Below, one piece after another: positions 15,671-24,267 of a stretch of 64,000 nucleotides of DNA. Within the stretch, counting starts at the first letter, position 1; every line of letters starts with the position of its first letter. The translations under genes were made by a program, and so were the position numbers. The notes below the pieces were generated by a model that did no database searches, was not told the DNA's origin, and was given only the letters and a program-made list of their open reading frames with translations. The stretch covers positions 620,001 to 684,000 of the forward strand of contig CAVRXM010000005.1 in NCBI GenBank assembly GCA_963725085.1, written 5' to 3'. The stretch comes from VRUE01 sp963725085. GTDB lineage: Bacteria > Actinomycetota > Thermoleophilia > Solirubrobacterales > 70-9.

Positions 15671-15979
15671 ATGGACGAGGGCCACCCGATCCACTACTTG
15701 GCGGTGCCGCGGGGCACGCCCGTCTACGGCTCCGACGGCGTCGAGGTCGGCAGCGTCGTCGAGATGCTCGACAACCAGCGCGAGAACATCTTCGACGGCG
15801 TCATCTTCAGGGGCTCCGACGGGAAATCGCGGTTCGCGGACGCGCCCGAGGTCGCGAGAACGGCGGAACGGGCGGTCACGCTGACGATCAGCTCCGAGGA
15901 GGCGAGCGAGCTCGGCCCGCCCGAGAAGCCGAGCCGCCCCGGTGGCGGCCGCCTCGGTCGCATGTTCAGACCGCGCTGA
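15671..15979 (+). CDS. Small conserved PRC-barrel-like/DUF protein
   Basis: 102 aa. The first 75 residues (GTPVYGSDGVEVGSVVEM, then FDGVIF) look like a small beta-barrel of the PRC type found in RimM and photosynthetic reaction centre H subunit and in many short actinobacterial proteins. The tail is Pro/Gly/Arg-rich (PSRPGGGRLGRMFRPR). No catalytic residues can be named. Glutamates are mostly GAG, which suits a cytosolic protein. The family assignment is tentative. Confidence 0.6.
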   Translation: MDEGHPIHYLAVPRGTPVYGSDGVEVGSVVEMLDNQRENIFDGVIFRGSDGKSRFADAPEVARTAERAVTLTISSEEASELGPPEKPSRPGGGRLGRMFRPR

Positions 15980-15990
15980 GGAAGAGCGCA

Positions 15991-15996
15991 TAGGCT
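15991..15996 (+). promoter_or_regulatory. -10 box TAGGCT of the VKOR/DsbA operon
   Basis: TAGGCT, 8 nt before the ATG at 16005, in the 25-bp gap after the small protein. Confidence 0.5.
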
Positions 15997-16004
15997 CGGG
16001 TCCG

Positions 16005-16436
16005 ATGTCCGCACCGAGCGAGGGGACCCTGCGCGCCGTGAGCACCTTCGTCGCGGCGTTCGGCCTCGGCGTCGCGATCTACATCGGAATCGCCGAGTCG
16101 GGCGGGGGAGCGCCCACCTGCCTTGCCGGCGGCACCGGCTGCGAGACGGTCGCCAACAGCCCCTACGCGCATCTGGCGGGGATAAACGTCGCGGTGATCG
16201 GCATCGTTGGATACGTCCTGCTCCTGGCCGCCGCGCTCCTGCCCGGCGACATCGCCCGGATCGGGGGGTTCGCCCTGGCGCTGACCGGGTTCGGGTACAG
16301 CCTCTACCTGACCTACCTGGAGCTGTTCGTAATCGACGCGATTTGCCAGTGGTGCCTCGCCAGCGCGATACTGATGACGATTCTGTTCGGGCTGAACACG
16401 GTCCGGATGCTCCGCTACACGGGGACCCCGGCTTGA
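16005..16436 (+). CDS. Vitamin K epoxide reductase (VKOR) family protein
   Basis: 143 aa with four transmembrane segments. In actinobacteria VKOR reoxidises DsbA by passing electrons to quinone, replacing DsbB. The expected cysteines are visible: a loop pair in CLAGGTGCETV and the membrane CQWC (CxxC) near residue 122. YLTYLELFVIDAICQWCL matches the family core. It overlaps the DsbA gene by four bases (TTGA), so the two are coupled and form the oxidative folding pair. Confidence 0.92.
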   Translation: MSAPSEGTLRAVSTFVAAFGLGVAIYIGIAESGGGAPTCLAGGTGCETVANSPYAHLAGINVAVIGIVGYVLLLAAALLPGDIARIGGFALALTGFGYSLYLTYLELFVIDAICQWCLASAILMTILFGLNTVRMLRYTGTPA

Positions 16437-17197
16437 GCGCGAAGAAGGAGCGAGAGAAGCGGCGCGGGGAGCGGCTCGAGCGCGCGAGCGAAGCGGCCGA
16501 CGACGCCCGCCGCCAGCGCGTGATCAAGATCGCTAGCGCTGCCGGATTCCTGGCGATCGTCGCGGTCGCCGTCCTCGTCGTCGCCAGCCAGAGCCAGGAC
16601 AGCGGCGGCGACACCAGCCTCGAGAACGTCTCCTCCGTCGAACAGGATCTCGCCAACATCCCGCAGAAGGGCCTGACCCTGGGCATGTCCTCGGCCAAGG
16701 TGACCCTTGTTGAGTTTGGAGATCTTCAATGCCCGGTTTGCGGCGACTTCGCCGTCAAGGTGCTTCCGGAACTGATCTCGAACAAGGTGCGGACGGGCGA
16801 AGCCCGGATCGAGTACCGCAATTTCCCGGTCCTGGGGCAGGAATCCGAAACCGCGGCGCCGGCCTCGATCGCGGCGGGCGAACAGAACCGCGGCTGGAAC
16901 TTCATCGAGCTCTTCTACAGGAACCAGGGAATCGAGAACACCGGCTACGTGACCGAAGAATTCCTGAACTCGATCGCGAAGGGAGCGAAGATCGTCGACA
17001 TCCCGCGCTGGAACAGGGATCGCGAAAGCGCCAGGGCCCAGAGCGAGGTGAAGCGGACGGCCGCCGAAGCGGAACGGCTCGGGTTCGGCGGGACGCCGTC
17101 GTTCGCGGTCGAAGGGCCGGGGACCAACGGGCTGGAACCCCTGGGAACGCTGGGCTCGCTGGGGGAATTCGAAGAAGCGATCGACAACGCGGCCTAG
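16433..17197 (+). CDS. DsbA family thioredoxin-fold oxidoreductase, membrane-anchored
   Basis: 254 aa from a TTG that overlaps the VKOR stop. Residues 1-30 are very basic, followed by one transmembrane helix (about 36-52) and a DsbA domain with the active site FGDLQCPVCGDF (CPVC). FGGTPSFAVEG holds the cis-proline. It introduces disulfides into exported proteins and is recycled by VKOR. Inside this gene the glutamate codons change from mostly GAG before the membrane helix to mostly GAA after it (16 GAA to 6 GAG by eye). Confidence 0.9.
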   Translation: MSAKKEREKRRGERLERASEAADDARRQRVIKIASAAGFLAIVAVAVLVVASQSQDSGGDTSLENVSSVEQDLANIPQKGLTLGMSSAKVTLVEFGDLQCPVCGDFAVKVLPELISNKVRTGEARIEYRNFPVLGQESETAAPASIAAGEQNRGWNFIELFYRNQGIENTGYVTEEFLNSIAKGAKIVDIPRWNRDRESARAQSEVKRTAAEAERLGFGGTPSFAVEGPGTNGLEPLGTLGSLGEFEEAIDNAA

Positions 17198-17244
17198 GCC
17201 AGGTTCACATAACCGTCATTATCGTGCGTTGACCAGGCGTGAAG

Positions 17245-17261
17245 GGGCCGGGATGAGGCCC
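17245..17261. terminator. Possible hairpin between convergent genes
   Basis: GGGCC and GGCCC form a 5-bp stem with a 7-nt loop at the meeting point of the DsbA gene and a convergent small gene. No U-tract follows. The rest of the 63-bp gap shows nothing else. Confidence 0.25.
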
Positions 17262-17500
17262 TAGCTGCCCATCATCATCCGCATCTGCACTTCCTTCGCC
17301 ACCTCGAGGAATCCGAGCGCGACGTAGGGCCTCGCGTTCGAGCTCATCCGGATGTTGGAGAACTCGCCGTCGGGGGTCACCACCTCGACGATCGTGATCA
17401 ACCTCCCGATCTCCGCGTCCTCCGGGATGTCCTGATCGTCTTCGATCTCCTGCATCATTTCCTGGACGTGCTGGCCGAGTTTTGATTGGTCGATTCCCAT
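17261..17500 (-). CDS. Small conserved hypothetical protein
   Basis: 79 aa, acidic, no signal or membrane segment. Begins MGIDQSKLGQHVQEMMQEIE and ends in a Met-rich tail (EVQMRMMMGS). A central ITIVEVVTPDGEF block looks like a beta strand pair. I do not recognise the family. The ATG is preceded by AAAGGG, a usable Shine-Dalgarno sequence. It lies between the convergent DsbA gene and an upstream methyltransferase gene on the opposite side, with no clear functional link. Confidence 0.6.
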   Translation of the reverse strand: MGIDQSKLGQHVQEMMQEIEDDQDIPEDAEIGRLITIVEVVTPDGEFSNIRMSSNARPYVALGFLEVAKEVQMRMMMGS

Positions 17501-17552
17501 GTGGCCCTTTCTGCGTCGGTCGACGGGATGGGCCAGAACCTACCTGCGAGCC

Positions 17553-18191
17553 CTAGCCGGCCACGGCGCTACCGCGAATCAGCGGCCTGATCAGCGGCGG
17601 CGCCTCCGGCAGCTCGTCCTCCGCGGCGGCCTCGACGCTGAAGCCCGCGGCATCGAGCGCGGCGAGGGTGTCGCGGTTGCAGTGGCAGCCGTCGGCGAAG
17701 AACTTCCAGGGCCCGTGGAGCCGGTCCTGCCAGCGCGCCATCGCGGGGTCCTTCGAGCGGACGTGCTCGACGAAGAGCAGCCTGCCGCCGGGCTTCAGGA
17801 CCCGTGCGGTCTCGGCCAGGGCCGCGGGGAGATCGGGGACCGTGCAGAGGACCAGCGTGTAGACGGCGGTGTCGAAGCTCGAGTCCTCGAACGGGAGCCG
17901 CTCGGCCGGCGCCTCGACCACCTCCGCCGCGATGCCCGCCTCGCGCACCTTAGGCCGCAACCGCTTGACCATGTGCGGGTCGGGCTCGGCGAAGACGACC
18001 TCGGCGACCGCGTCCGGGTAGAGGCCGATGTTGGCCCCGGTGCCGCTGCCGATGTCGATCGTCCGGCCGCTGGCGGCGGACAACGTCTCCCGGCGCATGT
18101 CGCGCAGTCCGGCCTCCTCGGTCCGTCTTGTCAACCGGTCATAGAGGGCGGAGAAGGCCCGTCCCCATGTCGCGTCATAGATTCGGCTCAT
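17553..18191 (-). CDS. Class I SAM-dependent methyltransferase
   Basis: 212 aa from the ATG at 18189-18191, which has AGGAG 6 nt upstream. SAM motif I is TIDIGSGTGANIGLYP, then FAEPDPHM, the PAERLPFEDSSFD region and LKPGGRLLFVEHV. The C-terminal DGCHCNRDT and the DRLHGPWKFFADGCH block are typical of the arsenite/phospholipid-type Methyltransf_11 subgroup. Substrate unknown. It follows an SDR gene by 61 bp on the same strand. Confidence 0.8.
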   Translation of the reverse strand: MSRIYDATWGRAFSALYDRLTRRTEEAGLRDMRRETLSAASGRTIDIGSGTGANIGLYPDAVAEVVFAEPDPHMVKRLRPKVREAGIAAEVVEAPAERLPFEDSSFDTAVYTLVLCTVPDLPAALAETARVLKPGGRLLFVEHVRSKDPAMARWQDRLHGPWKFFADGCHCNRDTLAALDAAGFSVEAAAEDELPEAPPLIRPLIRGSAVAG

Positions 18192-18252
18192 TGCCGCTCC
18201 TGCATCGCCAGTCGCTTTTCCCAACCAGTGCTTCGGGAAAGCGCCTTGCAGC

Positions 18253-19158
18253 TCAGGCCACGTCGCGCTGCGCCGCCGCCGCCTGCTCGGCCTCGTCTGC
18301 CGCGCCGCCGGCGTCACCCGCGGTGCGGCTCGCCGCAGCACGCTCCTCGTAGGCGCGACGATCCCCGGTGGAGCCGGTCATGACCTTGTCGACCTGCATG
18401 AAACGGGCGACGGCCTCGCGGACTTTCCGCGGCAGCAGCGCGCCGGAGATCAGGGTCGCCTGCAGGGAGCGCGGGACATAGACGTCGAATCGGTTGAGCT
18501 CGAGGGCCTCGACGACCTCACTGGCGACGTCCTCCGGCTCGACTTCTTTTACCCCGCGCGTCGAGGAGAGGCCTTCGGTGAGCGCGGTGTTGACGAGGAC
18601 CGGCATCACCAGCGAGAGGTCGACCCCGGTTCCCCGCAGTTCGAGCCGCATCGACTCGGTGAGGCCGACGACCGCGTGCTTCGTGGCCGAGTAGGTGGCG
18701 ATCCCCGGGACCCCGACCTTGCCGGCCGAGGAGGCGACGTTGACGATGTGGCCGGTCCCACGTGGCCGCATCCGCTCGATCGCCAGCTGGGACCCGACGA
18801 TGACGCCGTAGAGGTTGATGTCGAGCTGGCGCCGGATCGAATCGTCGGCCTCGTCGACGAGCGCGGTCACCGGCATGATCCCGGCGTTGTTGATCAGGAC
18901 GTCGATCGGGCCGAGCTGGCGTTCGGCCTCGTCGATGAAAGCGGTGAACGAGGATCGGTCGGTGACGTCGAGCGGCAGCGCGACGACGCCCCCGCCGAGC
19001 GAGGCGGCGGCCTCCTCGGCCAACGCCAGGTCGAGGTCGCCGATCGCGACCCTGCAGCCCTTGCGGACGAGGGCCTGGGCCGTCGTCTTGCCGATCCCGC
19101 GCGCACCGCCGGTGATCGCCACCACCTTGCCGCTCAGTGACCGCCGCTCCTTTGCCAT
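18253..19158 (-). CDS. Short-chain dehydrogenase/reductase
   Basis: 301 aa. Classical SDR: cofactor loop TGGARGIG (residues about 16-23), NNAGIM, the catalytic Ser in NVASSAGK and the YSATK motif. The D in GDLDLA suggests NAD+ preference. The C-terminal 60 residues are an Ala/Glu-rich extension (EERAAASRTAGDAGG). The start has GAGGAGG 6 nt upstream. It lies 24 bp after the lipid-transfer thiolase gene, so a shared role in lipid or sterol-like substrate turnover is likely but unproven. Confidence 0.88.
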   Translation of the reverse strand: MAKERRSLSGKVVAITGGARGIGKTTAQALVRKGCRVAIGDLDLALAEEAAASLGGGVVALPLDVTDRSSFTAFIDEAERQLGPIDVLINNAGIMPVTALVDEADDSIRRQLDINLYGVIVGSQLAIERMRPRGTGHIVNVASSAGKVGVPGIATYSATKHAVVGLTESMRLELRGTGVDLSLVMPVLVNTALTEGLSSTRGVKEVEPEDVASEVVEALELNRFDVYVPRSLQATLISGALLPRKVREAVARFMQVDKVMTGSTGDRRAYEERAAASRTAGDAGGAADEAEQAAAAQRDVA

Positions 19159-19182
19159 CCTGACCTCCTCGACCCGGCTTCC

Positions 19183-20376
19183 TCAGGTTGCCGGCTTGTA
19201 GACGGTGACCACGGCGGCACCGCCGAGGCCGATGTTGTGTTGCAGGGCGACCTTCGCCCCGTCGACCTGGCGCCTGTCGGCTTCGCCGCGCAGCTGCCAG
19301 GTCAGCTCCGAGCACTGCGCGAGCCCGGTCGCCCCCAGCGGGTGTCCCTTCGAGATCAGCCCGCCGGAGGGGTTGACGACGACCTTGCCGCCGTAGGTCG
19401 TGGCTTCCTCCTCGACCAGCTTGTGGCCCTCTCCCTCCCCCGCGAAGCCGAGCGCTTCGTAGGTGATGAGCTCGTTGGCGCTGAAGCAGTCGTGAAGCTC
19501 GCAGACGTCGACCTCGTCCGGGCCGACCCCGGCCTCCGCGTAGGCCCGGTCGGCCGCGGTCTTCGACATGTCGGAGCCGACGATCGTCATGCAGTCGGCG
19601 CCCTCGTCGAAGGTCGAGGAGAGGTCGGTGATCATCGACTGGCCGACGATCTCGATCGCCCCGTCCCAGAGGTCGTGCGAGTCGACATAACTCTCGGAGG
19701 CGACGATCGCGCAGGCCGAGCCGTCGGAAGTCGGCGAGCACTGCAGCTTGGTCAGCGGGTCGTGGATCATCTTCGCCGCCTTGATGTCCTCGATCGTGTA
19801 CTCGTCCTGGAACTGGGCGTAGGGATTGTTGACCGAGTGCTTGTGGTTCTTCCACCCGATCCAGGCGTAGTGGTCGGGATTCGACCCGTACTTCTCCATG
19901 TGGTCGCGGCCGGCGTTGCCGAACATCTGCGGCGCCGGCGGCGACTGCTCGGGGTCGCGGATCTCGAACATCCGCATCGCGTGCTTGTCGAGCGCGTTGG
20001 TGCGATCGGTGTACTTGACGCCGAGGCTGCCCGGCTCCATCTTCTCGAAGCCGACCGCGAGGGCGCAGTCGGCGAGGCCGCCCATGACCGCCTGGCGGGC
20101 GAGGAACAGCGCCGAGGAGCCGGTCGAGCAGTTGTTGTTGACGTTGACGACCGGGATCCCGGTCAAACCCAGCTGGTAGAGCGCCCGCTGACCGTAGGTC
20201 GAGTCGCCGTAGCAGTAGCCGGCGAAGGCCTGCTCGACGTCCTCGTATGGGATTCCGGCGTCGGAGAGCGCCTTCTCCCCCGCCTCCTTGGCCCAGTCCG
20301 GGTAGTCGCCCTCCTTGGTGCCGGGCTTCTCGAACTTGGTCATCCCGACCCCGATCACGAACGTGCGATTGCTCAA
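19183..20376 (-). CDS. Lipid-transfer protein/thiolase-like (SCP-x thiolase family)
   Basis: 397 aa from a TTG start with TTAGGAGT upstream. Thiolase-fold protein of the SCP-x/acetyl-CoA acetyltransferase-like group: N-terminal VIGVGMTKFEKPG, the nucleophile region NNNCSTGSSALFLAR (Cys about 84), HDCFSANEL, and the C-terminal GGLISKGHPLGATG with the catalytic His. Members take part in side-chain degradation of sterols and other acyl-CoAs, often as retro-aldolase partners. With the adjacent SDR it suggests a small lipid-catabolism unit. Confidence 0.88.
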   Translation of the reverse strand: MSNRTFVIGVGMTKFEKPGTKEGDYPDWAKEAGEKALSDAGIPYEDVEQAFAGYCYGDSTYGQRALYQLGLTGIPVVNVNNNCSTGSSALFLARQAVMGGLADCALAVGFEKMEPGSLGVKYTDRTNALDKHAMRMFEIRDPEQSPPAPQMFGNAGRDHMEKYGSNPDHYAWIGWKNHKHSVNNPYAQFQDEYTIEDIKAAKMIHDPLTKLQCSPTSDGSACAIVASESYVDSHDLWDGAIEIVGQSMITDLSSTFDEGADCMTIVGSDMSKTAADRAYAEAGVGPDEVDVCELHDCFSANELITYEALGFAGEGEGHKLVEEEATTYGGKVVVNPSGGLISKGHPLGATGLAQCSELTWQLRGEADRRQVDGAKVALQHNIGLGGAAVVTVYKPAT

Positions 20377-20433
20377 AGTGACTCCTAAAGCTGATTGGCT
20401 GGTCAGCCAGGAAATTTACAGACTTATCCGGAC

Positions 20434-20439
20434 TAGCCT
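20434..20439 (+). promoter_or_regulatory. -10 box TAGCCT of the sensor kinase/kdpE operon
   Basis: TAGCCT, 9 nt before the ATG at 20449. CTGGAG in the gap could also act as a weak ribosome-binding site. Confidence 0.4.
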
Positions 20440-20448
20440 TAGCTGGAG

Positions 20449-21571
20449 ATGAGACCGGGCGGTTCAATCTGGGCCGGCGTGGCGACGATGGTCGCCTCGA
20501 TCGCGGCGATCACCGGCGTGATCTTCGCGATCCGCGGCTCTGTCCCAGTGGTCTCGACCGGGGTCCTCTATCTGCTGGCGGTGCTGCTGGTCTCGAGCTA
20601 CTGGGGATTCTGGCTCGGGGCGCTGACCTCGGTCCTGAGCGCGGCCGCGTTCAACTGGTTCCACCTCCCCCCCACCGGCCAGTTCACGATCGCCGATTCC
20701 GAGAACTGGCTCGCGGTCGGCGTCTATCTGGTGACGGCGCTGGTCGCCTCCTCGCTCGCCGACGCGGCCCGCCAGCGCGCCGCCGAGGCCGAGGCCGAGC
20801 GCGAGGCCGCCGACCACGCCCGGGCCGAGCTCGAACAGCTCGCCGCCGAGCGCGAGAGGATGCAGGCCGAGGTGATCGAAGCCGAGGCGCTGCGCCGCAG
20901 CGACGAGCTGAAGACGGCGCTCCTGCGCTCCGTCTCCCATGACCTGCGGACACCGCTCACCTCGGTCATCGCCGCCGGCGCCGCGCTCGACTCGCCGAAC
21001 CTCTCGGATGCCGAGCGCGCAGAGCTGAGCGAGGCCGTCGTCGGCGAGGGCCAACGGCTCTCGCGCCTGGTCGAGAACCTGCTCGACGTCTCGCGGCTCG
21101 AAACCGGTGAGGCCAAGCCCCATCGCGAGCAGGTTGACGTCACCGAGGTGCTCGAGGCGGCGCGCGAATCGCTCGGCCTCGACCGGGGGGCCGTGAAGAT
21201 CGCCGGCGAGGCCGTGCTTCCGGCGCTCAGGGCGGACCCGGCGCAGCTCGAGCGCGCGTTCGCAAACCTGATCGAGAACGGGTACCGCCACAGCGGTGGG
21301 CAGGCCGGTCTTCGCCGATCGCCGCGTCGTCGAGGGCCACATCGTCGTCAGGGTCGTCGACCAGGGCCCGGGCATCCCGGAACCTGAGTGGGACCGTATC
21401 TTCGAGCCGTTCTACCGCGCCAACGGCGCCGGCGGCGGCTCCGGGCTGGGCCTCGCGATCGCCAAGGGGTTCGTCGAGGCCAACGGCGGAAGGATCGCGG
21501 TCGAATCGCTTCCCGGCCAGGGCTCGGCCTTCGTCGTCTCGTTCGAGGGGGACGCGGAGGAGGAGCAATGA
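20449..21571 (+). CDS. KdpD-type sensor histidine kinase without the N-terminal KdpD domain, one frameshift
   Basis: About 374 aa when corrected. Residues 10-105 form a DUF4118 four-helix membrane domain as in KdpD. A coiled stretch rich in Ala/Glu follows, then HisKA with the phospho-acceptor in SVSHDLRTPLTSV, and a HATPase domain with N box NLIENGYRHS, G1 VVDQGPGIPE and G2 GSGLGLAIAKG. The frame breaks near 21290-21300: an extra G in GGTGGG shifts it, and the rest reads on from PVFADRRVVEGH. The length mod 3 fits one inserted base. It overlaps kdpE by ATGA. The missing N-terminal KdpD domains are encoded separately at 27014. Confidence 0.85.
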
Positions 21572-22248
21572 CCGACGCCCCGCGAATCCTCGTCTGCGAC
21601 GACGAGCCGCAGATCCTTCGCGCCCTGCGGGTGATCCTCCGCGACGCGGGCTACGACGCGGTGACGACCACCAGCGGCGAGGAGGCGCTCGACGCGGCCG
21701 CGGTGTCGCCCCCCGCCGCGGCGATTCTCGACCTGATGCTCCCCGACATCGACGGCGTCGCCGTCACCGAGCGGCTGCGCGAGTGGAGTGAGATGCCGAT
21801 CATCGTCCTCTCCGCGGTCGGCGAGGAGGACGAGAAGGTGCGGGCGCTGGCCGCCGGCGCCGACGACTACGTGACGAAGCCGTTCGGGCCGCCGGAGCTG
21901 ATCGCCCGACTCGAGGCGGCGCTGCGGCGGGCGAGGCCGGAGGCGAGCGAGCCGGTGATCAGCGCCGACGGGATCGAGATCGATCTCGGCGCCCGCAGCG
22001 TCCGCCGCGACGGCGAGGACGTCCACCTGACCCCGACCGAGTTCGAGCTGCTGCGCACCCTGGCGGTCAACCGGGGCCGGCTGATGACACACCGCAACCT
22101 CCTGGTCGAGGTCTGGGGGGTCCAGTACGAAGACGACCTCCAGGTGCTGCGCGCCCACATCGCCAACCTGCGGCGCAAGATCGAGCCCGAGGACGGCCCC
22201 CGCTACATCCGCACCGACCCGGGCGTCGGCTACCGGTTCGCCGCCTGA
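21568..22248 (+). CDS. kdpE: KdpE-like response regulator (OmpR family)
   Basis: 226 aa. Receiver domain with the acidic pocket CDDEP, phospho-acceptor Asp in LDLMLPDIDG and Lys in DDYVTKPFGPPEL; then an OmpR/PhoB winged-helix domain with LTPTEFELLRTLAVN and GRLMTHRNLL and the terminal YIRTDPGVGYRF. With the upstream kinase it should control the kdp operon in response to low potassium or osmotic stress. The kdp genes begin about 90 bp downstream. Confidence 0.9.
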   Translation: MTDAPRILVCDDEPQILRALRVILRDAGYDAVTTTSGEEALDAAAVSPPAAAILDLMLPDIDGVAVTERLREWSEMPIIVLSAVGEEDEKVRALAAGADDYVTKPFGPPELIARLEAALRRARPEASEPVISADGIEIDLGARSVRRDGEDVHLTPTEFELLRTLAVNRGRLMTHRNLLVEVWGVQYEDDLQVLRAHIANLRRKIEPEDGPRYIRTDPGVGYRFAA

Positions 22249-22336
22249 AGACCGCTCAGGGGACCTTTACGAAATCTGTATGCGGCGGCAGCCGTACTTC
22301 ATGCGGCCTTGACGGGGCCCGTCGCAAGATCCTCGT
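22249..22336 (+). promoter_or_regulatory. Probable kdp operon promoter region
   Basis: An 88-bp gap between kdpE and the first short kdp ORF. It holds the AT-richest stretch nearby (CCTTTACGAAATCTGTATGC at 22262-22281), which could be a KdpE site, and TTGACG at 22311-22316 with TCGTAT 18 bp downstream as a possible -35/-10 pair. No riboswitch-like structure is evident. Confidence 0.35.
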
Positions 22337-22417
22337 ATGGATCTCGTCTCAATCGCGCTGGCGCTGATCGCCTTCGCCCTCCTCTGCGCGGCGATCGGAG
22401 CGCTGGACCGGGTATGA
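22337..22417 (+). CDS. 26-aa hydrophobic peptide upstream of kdpF
   Basis: A short ORF beginning MDLVSIALALIAFALLCAAI and ending GALDRV: a single membrane helix followed by an acidic/basic end. Its stop overlaps the kdpF ATG (ATGA), so it belongs to the operon. Short hydrophobic ORFs of this kind precede kdpF in various kdp operons, so it may be a real small subunit or a leader peptide that tunes kdpF translation. Too short for most gene finders. Confidence 0.55.
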   Translation: MDLVSIALALIAFALLCAAIGALDRV

Positions 22418-22503
22418 GCGCCGCTGAGCTGTTCGGTCTGATCGTCTCGGCGCTGGTCTTCGCCTATCTCTCTACGCACTGTTTCGCGGGTGAGAGGCTC
22501 TGA
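22414..22503 (+). CDS. kdpF: KdpF, potassium-transporting ATPase subunit F, with two compensating indels
   Basis: 29 aa, one membrane helix, the normal size for KdpF, which stabilises the KdpABC complex. It reads MSAAELFGLIVSALVFAYL and ends GERL. The middle (STHC) does not fit, but restoring one G near 22473 and removing one G near 22489 gives YLVYALFRGERL, the usual KdpF ending. The frame is thus open by chance because two indels cancel. The stop overlaps the kdpA ATG (TGATG). Confidence 0.75.
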   Translation: MSAAELFGLIVSALVFAYLSTHCFAGERL

Positions 22504-24266
22504 TGGCCCAGGGCTGGATTCAGATCGTCGTCTTCCTGCATCGTCCTCACCGCGCTGACGCCGCTCCTCGGCTCCTACATGGCGCGGGTCTTCCAGGGCG
22601 AACGGGTCTTCCTCTCCCCTGTGTTCGGGCCAATCGAGCGCTTCACCTACACGGTGTTGCGCGTGCGGCCCGACGGCGCGAGCAGGACTGGAAGGCGTAC
22701 GCCCGCTCGACGATCGTCTTCAGCCTCCTCTCCTGGCTGATGCTCTACCTGATCCTCCGCACCCAGGGCATCCAGCCGTTCAACCCCGAAGGGTTCGACT
22801 CCGGGCCCTGGAACCTGAGCTTCAACACGACCTCCTCGTTCGTCACCAACACCAACTGGCAGTACTACGGCGGCGAAACGACGCTCACCTATTTCGCCCA
22901 GATGGCCGGGCTCGCGGTCCAGAACTTCGTCTCCGCCGCGGTCGGGATAGCGGTGCTGGCCGCCGTCATCCGCGGCTTCGCCGCCCGCAGCGCGAAGGCG
23001 CTCGGCAACTTCTGGGTCGACCTCGTCCGGATCTCGTTCTACATCCTGCTGCCGATCTCCTTCGTCGCGGCTCTGGTCCTCGTCTCCCAGGGCGTGATCC
23101 AGACCCTCGACGGCTCCCAGGTCATCCACACGATCGCCGGCGGCACCCAGACCATGGCCCTCGGGCCCGGTCGCCTCGCAGGAGGCGATCAAGGAGCTCG
23201 GCACCAACGGCGGCGGCTTCTTCAACGTCAACAGCGCCTACCCGTTCGAGAACTCGAACGGGTTGACCAACTTCGTCGAGCTGCTGCTGATCCTGGTGAT
23301 TCCCGCCGCCCTCACCTCCACCTTCGGTCGAATGGTCGGCAACCGGCGCCAGGGCTGGGCCCTCTACATCGCGATGATGCTGATGTTCATCGTCGCGGTC
23401 AGCGTCGTCTACATCGCCGAGCAGCACGGCTCGCCCGCGCAGCACCACGCCGGGAGTCGTCACACACGCCTTCGACGGCTCGACCGGCGGCAACATGGAG
23501 GGCAAGGAGCAGCGCTTCGGGATCGCCGATTCGCTCGCTCTGGACCGCGGTCACGACGGTCACCTCCTGCGGCGCGGTCAACGCGGCCTTCGACTCCCTG
23601 ACCGGGATCGGCGGCCTCGTCCCGACCGCGAACCTCTCGACCGGCGAGGTGATCTTCGGCGGGGTCGGCTCCGGCCTCTACTACATGCTGATGCTCGTCC
23701 TGCTGACGGTGTTCATCGCCGGGCTGATGGTCGGCCGCACGCCGGAGTTCCTCGGCAAGAAGATCGAGTCGAGGGAGGTGAAGCTTGTCCTCGTCGGGGT
23801 CCTGGTGACGCCGCTGCTGGTGCTGATCGCGACCGCCCTCGCAGTCGCCAGCCCGGACGGCACCCAGTCGATCTACAACCCGGGGCCGCAGGGCTTCTCC
23901 GAGTCGCTCTACGCCTACATGTCGCAGGCGAACAACAACGGCTCGGCCTTCGCCGGCTACACCGGGTTCATCCAGCCCAACGCCCCCGGCAACGTCGGCT
24001 CGGAAGCGTTCAGCTTCGCCAACCTGCTCGGCGGCCTGATGATGCTGTTCGCCCGCTTCCTGCCGATGATCGCGGCGCTCGGCGTCGCCGGCTCGCTCGC
24101 CGCCAAGCGGATCGCGCCCGCCGGCGCCGGCACCTTCCGCTCGGACTCCCCCACCTTCGTCGTCGCTGCTGATCGGCGTCGTCGTCGTCGTCGCCGCACT
24201 CACCTTCTTCCCCGCCTTCCTCCTCGGGCCCGTCGTCCAACGGCCTCACCGACCCAGCTCTTCTGA
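22503..24266 (+). CDS. kdpA: KdpA, potassium-binding subunit, with six or more frameshifts
   Basis: About 588 codons. KdpA is the K+ channel-like subunit of the Kdp P-type ATPase, with four P-loop selectivity regions. The protein reads as family members do but alternates frames near 22540, 22677, 23167, 23457, 23527 and 24167, perhaps also 24240. Recognisable blocks are MAQGWIQIVV, SFVTNTNWQYYGGE, ELGTNGGGFFNVNSAYPFEN, TVTSCGAVNAAFDS, LGGLMMLFARFLPM. Each block has normal codon usage and no stop codons of its own, so the breaks look like single-base errors. If real, the gene is dead. Confidence 0.85.
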   Translation: MAQGWIQIVVFLHRPHRADAAPRLLHGAGLPGRTGLPLPCVRANRALHLHGVARAARRREQDWKAYARSTIVFSLLSWLMLYLILRTQGIQPFNPEGFDSGPWNLSFNTTSSFVTNTNWQYYGGETTLTYFAQMAGLAVQNFVSAAVGIAVLAAVIRGFAARSAKALGNFWVDLVRISFYILLPISFVAALVLVSQGVIQTLDGSQVIHTIAGGTQTMALGPGRLAGGDQGARHQRRRLLQRQQRLPVRELERVDQLRRAAADPGDSRRPHLHLRSNGRQPAPGLGPLHRDDADVHRRGQRRLHRRAARLARAAPRRESSHTPSTARPAATWRARSSASGSPIRSLWTAVTTVTSCGAVNAAFDSLTGIGGLVPTANLSTGEVIFGGVGSGLYYMLMLVLLTVFIAGLMVGRTPEFLGKKIESREVKLVLVGVLVTPLLVLIATALAVASPDGTQSIYNPGPQGFSESLYAYMSQANNNGSAFAGYTGFIQPNAPGNVGSEAFSFANLLGGLMMLFARFLPMIAALGVAGSLAAKRIAPAGAGTFRSDSPTFVVAADRRRRRRRRTHLLPRLPPRARRPTASPTQLF

Positions 24267-24267
24267 G

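Noticed and set aside
16433..16510. DsbA gene start as another type 1 repeat copy
   Set aside because: It shares TGAGCGCG and GAGCGAAGCG words, but spacing differs and the basic N-terminus of a membrane-anchored protein explains the bias.
22249..22336. c-di-AMP (ydaO) riboswitch upstream of kdp
   Set aside because: The gap is only 88 bp and none of the conserved helices could be built.
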